A DNA stretch of 64,000 nt from positions 744,001-808,000 of the forward strand of contig OY782667.1 in assembly GCA_963678135.1 (NCBI GenBank), given 5' to 3'. The notes under the pieces are model-generated. The model worked only from the letters and a program-made list of their open reading frames with translations. It had not been told where the DNA came from and made no database searches. This document shows, one piece after another, positions 58,992-64,000 of this stretch (the stretch's first letter is position 1; the number at the start of each line of letters is the position of its first letter). This DNA comes from JAHJKV01 sp963678135 (GTDB taxonomy: Bacteria; Desulfobacterota; Desulfovibrionia; Desulfovibrionales; Desulfovibrionaceae). Made by a program: the position numbers and the translations under genes.

Positions 58992-59417
58992 ATGGTGCTG
59001 GCTATTTTGGTCAGCACAACCTTTTATCCTATGTCCTCGCAGGCAGAGGAGATTATGGCTACAGGCACTTTCTCTTCTATGTATTATCATGAAGAAGGAG
59101 GTGATTTGCTTGGTTATGAATTAAGAATAGTCCAAGGCAAAGATGGGTTTGAAGGCACATGGCAATCGGCTTGTGGCGTACCTAACTCTTTGGTTTTGGT
59201 AAAGCCTAAAATAGAAGGCAAAACTATTACTTTTTCTTATTCGTATGATGGTAAAAAATTCCATCATTTCAGGGGAAAATACACTGATTATGGCATAGAG
59301 AGAGAGGGTATGGCTGATAGTTATTGGGAAAAATTGAAAAGGCGCCCAAGCTACTGGGAAGTTTATGCAAATACCCCTGAAGGCTATGATAGCGAAGCAT
59401 ACAAAGATTTTGAATGA
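58992..59417 (+). CDS. Small exported beta protein, unknown
   Basis: The protein has 141 residues from MVLAILVSTTFYPMSSQAEE, a short signal peptide. The mature part is strand-rich (ATGTFSSMYYHEEGGDLLGYELRIVQ, FEGTWQSACG, TFSYSYDGKKFHHFRGKY), like the duplicated exported domain at 47.7 kb. It directly follows the M15 fragment, so a periplasmic immunity role is conceivable. Upstream in-frame codons overlap the M15 fragment in another frame and are probably not translated. The start is uncertain. Confidence 0.55.
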   Translation: MVLAILVSTTFYPMSSQAEEIMATGTFSSMYYHEEGGDLLGYELRIVQGKDGFEGTWQSACGVPNSLVLVKPKIEGKTITFSYSYDGKKFHHFRGKYTDYGIEREGMADSYWEKLKRRPSYWEVYANTPEGYDSEAYKDFE

Positions 59418-59461
59418 TTTAAGAAGGAAGTAACTTTAGAAGGATAAATTCTTAACATTCT

Positions 59462-59490
59462 AAAAAGGGCGACTTTGTTCGCCTTTTTTA
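59462..59490. terminator. Intrinsic terminator between convergent genes
   Basis: AAAAAGGGCGA-CTTTGT-TCGCCTTTTTT forms a hairpin with A and T runs on both sides. It ends the exported-protein gene and the convergent gene. Confidence 0.75.
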
Positions 59491-59949
59491 TTTCCCTGTG
59501 AAGTATTGCTTTGAAGGACGAAGTCGGTATTTAGGGCGGGCTCTACGCATTGCTTCTGTAACGTAAATCAATGAACCATTGCTGTAGATATATTCAAAAA
59601 CATGTCGCCAGCTACGTTTTGTGGGAGAAGCTGCTTCTAAAGATGAAATCCAAGATATAAAATGAGGCAGTACAATTTCTTGAATTTGGCAACTAATTTC
59701 TTTTTTAAGAGTTGAAGGTACTGAATATACACACAATGAATACATATTTGGGTAAAGGAGGTCAAAGCTACCTTGAAAAGCAGACTTAAAAACGCAGGCT
59801 TTCTCAAAGTCATGACAAATACAATGCAGGTAATAAACAGAATGTATAAGGGGTTTAGGCAAAGAATTTAACTCGTTGTCTAGCAAATCCCTTTTTAAGG
59901 GGTACGACCATCCTTTAGAAATCTTGTCTTTAATAAACGAGTATTGCAT
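59488..59949 (-). CDS. Unknown soluble protein, possible immunity protein
   Basis: The protein has 153 residues with no signal or membrane span. Features are YSFIKDKISKGWSYPLKRDLLDNEL at the start, aromatic- and Cys-rich centre, and the basic tail AMRRARPKYRLRPSKQYF. I do not recognise it. It is the only minus-strand gene in this stretch. Its AT-rich composition and neighbours suggest transferred DNA. Confidence 0.5.
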   Translation of the reverse strand: MQYSFIKDKISKGWSYPLKRDLLDNELNSLPKPLIHSVYYLHCICHDFEKACVFKSAFQGSFDLLYPNMYSLCVYSVPSTLKKEISCQIQEIVLPHFISWISSLEAASPTKRSWRHVFEYIYSNGSLIYVTEAMRRARPKYRLRPSKQYFTGK

Positions 59950-60075
59950 AATTTTGCTTTCAAGTATAGGAAAACTTATCAGAGAAGTAAGCTAAAGTCA
60001 AGTAAGGTTTTTCTAAATTTTAAGTACAGAAAACGAGTCCGTGAATTTTATGATAAACTGAAGAAGGAGTAAGCT

Positions 60076-60501
60076 ATGCAAAAATTAGGGATTTGGACTC
60101 TCTATCTCACTAGAGCCTTACTGTACCTTGAATTGTTTTTGAGCTTTGATCTGATTTTAGTATTTTTTTTCGTTATGTTCAATCCCTCTGATCCAAGTGA
60201 TCCGCCAGAGATTGAAGATCAAGTGCTTCTGTGTATATATATTGTATTTTTTTTAATTTGGGCTGTATGTGCCTTTATAAGTGCTAATCGTTTACCTATA
60301 AAACAGTGTGCATGGAATTGGCTTGCTCGTATTTCTATTATTGTTATTGCTATCCAGTCTTTTTTTCTATTTATTGCAACCATGCACAGTTTTATAGTTA
60401 GCCTAATCTTTTTTATCCTTTTTATTATACCATGTGTTGGTTTAGTATTTTCTGAAATAACCATGAAGTCTTATAAAAAAGAGAACTTAAGCACAAAATA
60501 A
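60076..60501 (+). CDS. Four-span membrane protein, unknown
   Basis: The protein has 141 residues. Four hydrophobic helices lie at about 8-35, 54-75, 84-108 and 112-132, and the C-terminus is cytoplasmic and basic (KSYKKENLSTK). GAAGGAG precedes the ATG. No family was recognised. Its AT-rich composition fits with the genes around it. Confidence 0.6.
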   Translation: MQKLGIWTLYLTRALLYLELFLSFDLILVFFFVMFNPSDPSDPPEIEDQVLLCIYIVFFLIWAVCAFISANRLPIKQCAWNWLARISIIVIAIQSFFLFIATMHSFIVSLIFFILFIIPCVGLVFSEITMKSYKKENLSTK

Positions 60502-60535
60502 AAGCTTAATTTTATTTTCATAAGGATAAATTTTA

Positions 60536-60925
60536 ATGGAAAATATAAAATATCCTATTATCGTATTTGAAACAGAAGGTTTTGAACTTTCTGCGTGTAG
60601 TTTTAAATTGTGTACAGAAATTGAACATGCAATTTGTACGGTAGAGCATTATGACGTGCGAGACGGAATATATACGGTATTTGATGCTGAAGGACGGCTG
60701 CTTGAATACTTTGTCAAAGAAAATAACAAAGTAGACTTGCGCTGCATCGAAAACGTACCCACGCATCAAAGAAAACTGCGTCACTTGCTAAGATACATGC
60801 TTTCAGAAAATTATGAAGAGCTTGAGTTTGAAGATTTTAGTCTTGAACAGCTTATTGAAAAGGCAAAGCCTCATACTTACACAGAGCTGGGTTCACTTTT
60901 TTGTACCAGCAGGCGACTACTTTAA
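60536..60925 (+). CDS. Unknown soluble protein, immunity-like size
   Basis: The protein has 129 residues. Strands at the N-terminus (YPIIVFETEGFELSACSF, IYTVFDAEGRLLEYFV) and helices at the C-terminus (QRKLRHLLRYMLSENYEELEFEDFSLEQLIEKAK). AAGGA precedes the ATG. No family is known. Small alpha-beta acidic proteins of this kind occur as immunity proteins in toxin cassettes, which is a contextual guess. Confidence 0.5.
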   Translation: MENIKYPIIVFETEGFELSACSFKLCTEIEHAICTVEHYDVRDGIYTVFDAEGRLLEYFVKENNKVDLRCIENVPTHQRKLRHLLRYMLSENYEELEFEDFSLEQLIEKAKPHTYTELGSLFCTSRRLL

Positions 60926-60968
60926 GGTGGAGAGTTTTATAGAGCTGTATTGCATGAGGTTTATGCGT

Positions 60969-60997
60969 TTGACTTTTTTTCTTACTGCACATACATT
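60969..60997 (+). promoter_or_regulatory. Candidate promoter of hicAB giving a near-leaderless transcript
   Basis: TTGACT, a 17-base spacer and TACATT end 6 bases before the hicA ATG. Transcription would begin at or next to the start codon, consistent with the absence of a ribosome-binding site. Confidence 0.4.
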
Positions 60998-61003
60998 GTA
61001 CAC

Positions 61004-61204
61004 ATGGACAGTAAAAAAATCATAAAGTTGCTTAAAAAGGACGGATGGTTTGAACTTCCTCAACGTGGCACAGACCACAAACAATTCAAGCATCCAAGTA
61101 AGCCCGGCCGTGTGACTGTCCCAAGCCCACGCAAGGATATGCCCATCGGCACTTTGCATAGTATTGAAAAACAGGCCAAAATTAAACTAAGAGAGCAAAA
61201 ATAG
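61004..61204 (+). CDS. hicA: HicA-type mRNA interferase toxin
   Basis: The protein has 66 residues. DSKKIIKLLKKDGWFEL, the His segment GTDHKQFKHP, and RVTVPSPRKDMPIGTLHSI are the HicA double-stranded-RNA-binding fold with its catalytic His. It cleaves mRNA when free of HicB. An open frame 18 codons longer with TTG is not supported, as it covers the promoter match. hicB follows 16 bp later. Confidence 0.9.
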   Translation: MDSKKIIKLLKKDGWFELPQRGTDHKQFKHPSKPGRVTVPSPRKDMPIGTLHSIEKQAKIKLREQK

Positions 61205-61220
61205 CCATTTGGAGGAAAAC

Positions 61221-61619
61221 ATGTCTTCATATTTTGCAGTTATTCACAAAGAAGCTACTTCGGCTTTTGGCATTTCATGGCCTGATTTGCCTGGTTGTGT
61301 CAGTGCAACTGATCTTTTGGAGGAGGTGGATGCTATGGCTCGTGATGCTTTAAGTCTACACCTTGAGGGCTTACAAGAGGACGGTATGAGCTTGCCCACA
61401 CCTTCCAGCTTTTCTCAGGTCTATGAGGCGCATAAAAATGATGCTGATTTTTTAGGGGTGATTTTAATAACTGTTCCCAAGACTATAAAAAGGCGTCGAG
61501 TTCAATTACGGGTAGCGGATGTGGACTTGCAACTTATAGACTATGCTGCAGCAACGCGCGGTATGGATCGTACTGCGTTCATGGTTACAGCAGCCAAGCA
61601 ATTCGCCAGACAAAATTGA
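61221..61619 (+). CDS. hicB: HicB-type antitoxin
   Basis: The protein has 132 residues from the ATG with GGAGG 6 bases upstream. The partially degraded RNase-H-like domain (SAFGISWPDLPGCVSATDLLEE) is followed by a linker and a C-terminal ribbon-helix-helix-type DNA-binding segment (KRRRVQLRVADVDLQLIDYAAATRGMDRTAFMVTAA). It neutralises HicA and represses the operon. Confidence 0.9.
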   Translation: MSSYFAVIHKEATSAFGISWPDLPGCVSATDLLEEVDAMARDALSLHLEGLQEDGMSLPTPSSFSQVYEAHKNDADFLGVILITVPKTIKRRRVQLRVADVDLQLIDYAAATRGMDRTAFMVTAAKQFARQN

Positions 61620-61639
61620 CGTTTTAACTCAAGACATCT

Positions 61640-61870
61640 TCAATTCCCCTCTCTCGCAAGGGGTACCCGTAGGGCAGGGGGGTTGCCTGTGCCCTGCTCT
61701 GCCAAACTATGAGGGTTTGACGCAGTAAGAGAAAAAACACGGAGGAAGAAGAGAAGGAGCAGCGAAGACAGAAGAACTGGATCCTGCGACTTCGCGCAGG
61801 ATGACAGGAAGGGGGAAACAATAAAATGGGTAGGAAGTATAGAGCCTAAAATTTATATGCGTTTGCCCTC
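61640..61870. repeat. Composite dispersed repeat, copy 6
   Basis: Inverted relative to copy 2. It contains ctctgccaaactatgagggtttgacgcag (61696-61727), a purine tract, ctggatcctgcgacttcgcgcaggatgac (to 61805), then tattgtttccccc-type spacer sequence and the tag aaaatttatatgcgtttgccc (61849-61869). The left part (61640-61695) is C/G-rich and unlike the other copies. Confidence 0.85.
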
Positions 61871-61897
61871 GGCAAGGAAATATCTCGAACCAGCTTT

Positions 61898-62086
61898 TTA
61901 AGTAATCAGCGTGGTGTCTTAAGCAATCAGCATGGCGTCTTACGCAGTCAGCGTGGCGTCTTACGCAGTCAGCGTGGTGTCTTAAGCAATCAGCGTGGTG
62001 TCTTAAGCAATCAGCGTGGTGTCTTAAGCAATCAGCGTGGTGTCTTAAGCAATCAGCGTGGCGTCTTAAGTAATAAGCATGGCGTC
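61898..62086 (-). repeat. 21-bp tandem repeat duplicating the queA stop region, nine units
   Basis: Read on the minus strand, each unit is GAC(G/A)CC(A/C)(T/C)GCT(T/G)A(T/C)T(A/G)C(T/G)TAA, the last seven codons of queA (Asp-Ala-Met-Leu-Ile-Thr-stop). The first unit is the real gene end. Eight further copies follow in the same frame, each again with TAA, diverging slightly. Confidence 0.95.
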
Positions 62087-63142
62087 GCCATAGGAAAAGA
62101 CCTTAAAGCCTTGTTCTAAAGCCTTGGCGTAAGACTTAAGGATAAAGGAACGGCCGGCCAGTGCTGAGACCATCATGAGTAGTGAAGACTGAGGTAAATG
62201 GAAATTTGTGAGCATGGCGTCCACTACCTTGAATGTATAGCCGGGGTAGATAAAAATATCAGTATTTCCGCTAAAAGCCTTTATCCTACCGCAGGCTTGA
62301 TACATACCCTCTATGCTTCGAGCGGAAGTGGTGCCTATTGCAACAACCGGCCTGCCCTGCTCTTTTGCCTCTTGTATGGCTAGAGCTGTTTGTTCAGGTA
62401 TTTCAATATATTCTTCATGCATTGTATGGTCTCGAATATCCTCACAGCGTACAGGGCTGAAGGTTCCGTATCCTACATATAAGGTCAGCTCTGCCCAAGT
62501 CATGCCCTGTTCTAATAAGTGAGCGCGCAGCTGTGGGCTAAAATGCAGGCCAGCGGTCGGAGCTGCGACACTTCCAGCTTTATCCTCGCGTGCGTACACG
62601 GTTTGATAGCGTGTGGCATCTTGAGTTTTGGCCTTGCGCTTAATATAGGGTGGCAAGGGCATTTCTCCAAGTTGTGCAAAGAGTTCATGAAGATTATTTT
62701 GCCAAATAAGCAGTACTTTATGTTTTCCAAATTCGCCTTTTTCTAAGATTTTTAGCTGAAATTTTTCACTGAACTTGATCTCTTGTCCTATTTTTGGGCT
62801 TTTTGATGCTTTAATGAGTCCAAAGGCCGTTGCGTACAAGCTATTTTCTTTTTTTTGTATATGTAAAAGAGGCAGGGGCGTGAGCAATAAAAACTCTACT
62901 TTTCCCCCACTTGTTTTGGTGCCCTGTATTCTGGCCGGAACAACCTTGGAATTATTGGCCACTAAAAGTGCGTTTTTTGGCAAATGCTTGGCAATATCTT
63001 TGAATGCGGAAACCGTGTTTTTTTGCTTTTCTCGGCTTAGAACAAGGAGGCGTGAATTTTCGCGTTTTTCAGAAGGATACTGTGCTATCTGCGCTTCTTG
63101 CAATGGATAGTTATAGCTTTCAAGTAAATAGTCGCTGTGCAT
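62066..63142 (-). CDS. queA: S-adenosylmethionine:tRNA ribosyltransferase-isomerase
   Basis: The protein has 358 residues. LLESYNYPLQEAQIAQYP, the N-terminal VANNSKVVPARI, EYIEIPEQTA, the His-containing GSVAAPTAGLHFSP and NFHLPQSSLLMMVSA are all present. It builds epoxyqueuosine in tRNA anticodons. AAGGAG precedes the ATG. The stop lies within the first unit of the 21-bp array. No tgt or other queuosine gene is in the window. Confidence 0.96.
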   Translation of the reverse strand: MHSDYLLESYNYPLQEAQIAQYPSEKRENSRLLVLSREKQKNTVSAFKDIAKHLPKNALLVANNSKVVPARIQGTKTSGGKVEFLLLTPLPLLHIQKKENSLYATAFGLIKASKSPKIGQEIKFSEKFQLKILEKGEFGKHKVLLIWQNNLHELFAQLGEMPLPPYIKRKAKTQDATRYQTVYAREDKAGSVAAPTAGLHFSPQLRAHLLEQGMTWAELTLYVGYGTFSPVRCEDIRDHTMHEEYIEIPEQTALAIQEAKEQGRPVVAIGTTSARSIEGMYQACGRIKAFSGNTDIFIYPGYTFKVVDAMLTNFHLPQSSLLMMVSALAGRSFILKSYAKALEQGFKVFSYGDAMLIT

Positions 63143-63262
63143 GAAATCTCCTTAAGTAGAAAAAGTTTAGCTTTGGCCTTGAATACAATCAAGTTTTGAA
63201 GAAAAATATTTTCTCTTCTTCTTGGGCTTGATTTACTGTGCATTCTTAAGCATAGTAGCTAG

Positions 63263-63946
63263 ATGCAATGGCTTTCAGTCTCAGAAATTTCTCAAAAAAC
63301 GCGCATTCCGGCTCCAACGGCCAGAAGGTACGCTTCCTTGTTTCGTGAGTATTTACCTTCACGAAAAATTGGTCGGATCATTAAGTATTCCGAAGAAGCT
63401 ATAGTTATTTTTGGAAAAATTTCAAGCCTTTATGCCGAAGGACATGTCACTTCTGAGATAGAAGAGATTTTGCGTGATGCATATTCAAGAACCATTGATG
63501 TTGCGCCTACAAGTCCTGCGCCTTCTCCGCAAGCCACTATTTTGCCTGTGGAAATGGCGGAAGCCTTGAGAAATATGCTTGATCAATTCAGCTCCTGCCT
63601 TGGAGTCATAGCGGATCAAAAATTGATGCTTGAAAAGCAGCGTGAGGAAATAAAAAAATTGAAAACAGCCTTTGTTTTGCTGGCAAAAGGTCAAAAAAAG
63701 ATAAAGCAGCTGCCACAACTGACGCAAGTAGCGGATAAAGAGAAACTTGAATCGTTTGCATCAAAGCTTGAAGAGCTGGAAGCAAAAAGCATGGAAAGAG
63801 AGGAAAAGGCCGATAATATTGCGTATAATAACGCTGATCTCAAGGCAAAGATGGGTATTTTGGAAACGGAACTGATTCGGCTACGCAAGGGTGGGCGAGA
63901 CCTTGAAGCCCATCTCATGCAAAAAATAGAAAAATTAAAAGGCTAG
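63263..63946 (+). CDS. MerR-like DNA-binding coiled-coil protein
   Basis: The protein has 227 residues. The N-terminal HTH (WLSVSEISQKTRIPAPTARRYASLF, then SRKIGRIIKYSEEA) is MerR/excisionase-like. A helical segment and Pro-rich hinge follow. The C-terminal two-thirds are coiled coil (EKQREEIKKLKTAF, KLEELEAKSMEREEK, LETELIRLRKGGRDLEAHL). It resembles small HTH-coiled-coil proteins of deltaproteobacteria. It may be a regulator or a nucleoid/segregation factor. No ribosome-binding site is visible before the ATG. It is divergent from queA. Confidence 0.75.
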   Translation: MQWLSVSEISQKTRIPAPTARRYASLFREYLPSRKIGRIIKYSEEAIVIFGKISSLYAEGHVTSEIEEILRDAYSRTIDVAPTSPAPSPQATILPVEMAEALRNMLDQFSSCLGVIADQKLMLEKQREEIKKLKTAFVLLAKGQKKIKQLPQLTQVADKEKLESFASKLEELEAKSMEREEKADNIAYNNADLKAKMGILETELIRLRKGGRDLEAHLMQKIEKLKG

Positions 63947-64000
63947 AAAAGGCTTTGCCTTTGAGCTGATATATCGGATAGAGTATTTTTAGGAACGCGA

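Noticed and set aside
61898..62086. CRISPR-like array of short repeats
   Set aside because: Units are contiguous without spacers and derive from the queA 3' end.
1..64000. rRNA, tRNA, tmRNA and replication origin
   Set aside because: None found by reading both strands for conserved stretches and clover-leaf patterns. A covariance-model scan could still find one.

Overview
The window (about 42-44% GC by eye) reads as chromosome of a sulfate-reducer-type deltaproteobacterium, most likely a member of the Desulfovibrionales. The grounds are a reduced orp-like cluster (NifX-like protein, Mrp ATPase, sigma-54 regulator), a UGA-containing selD with a bacterial SECIS hairpin, flagellar fliJ and a MotE-like gene, and sigma-54 promoter matches. 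Genus is not decidable from what I can see. No rRNA, tRNA or CRISPR array was found.

Layout. 0-3.2 kb: rlpA, an HU/IHF protein, HIT and HAD proteins, and a sugar phosphate transferase. 3.2-5.3 kb: an AT-rich type II restriction-modification island set beside a DegT aminotransferase (5.5-6.7 kb). 6.7-14.1 kb: a radical SAM gene, the complete mlaEFDCA lipid-transport operon, a phosphoesterase, an ArsC/LMW-PTP-like protein and xthA. 14.1-17.6 kb: the orp-like cluster and its presumed enhancer-binding protein. 18.2-32.3 kb: cmk-hisC, uspA, a sigma-54-driven unknown gene, pncC, glpX-tkt-rpiB, a TPR/lipoprotein operon, rpoH and comM. 32.3-37.5 kb: pyrBC behind an attenuator-like leader, an HD protein and selD. 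37.5-38.7 kb: a dead IS1182-type element. 38.7-42 kb: truA, motE-like, fliJ, a missed 56-residue Cys protein and dinB. 42.5-48.4 kb: a run of small exported or lipoprotein genes and a HEAT-Sel1 protein.

48.4-61.6 kb is the accessory part: an S24 repressor, scattered podovirus-like structural genes (tail tubular-like, Bbp19-like, scaffold-like), an orphan M15-peptidase fragment next to an exported small protein, several unrecognised small genes and hicAB. A few housekeeping genes (a hydrolase, YkgJ, phosphohexomutase) are interleaved. It looks like a decayed prophage with a reshuffled toxin/immunity-like cassette. The window ends with queA and a MerR-like coiled-coil protein.

Two features stand out. 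First, a modular dispersed repeat family (hairpin GTCATCCTGCGCG...CGCGCAGGATGAC, pyrimidine/purine tracts, an AAACGCATATAAATTT tag) occupies most of the larger gaps. Second, tandem repeats repeatedly copy gene ends: the last seven codons of queA nine times, the first codons of the S24 repressor about four times, and repeat-coded N-termini in mlaE and a DUF5675 gene. Start codons were re-chosen from ribosome-binding sites and family alignment, so several differ from the longest open frame.
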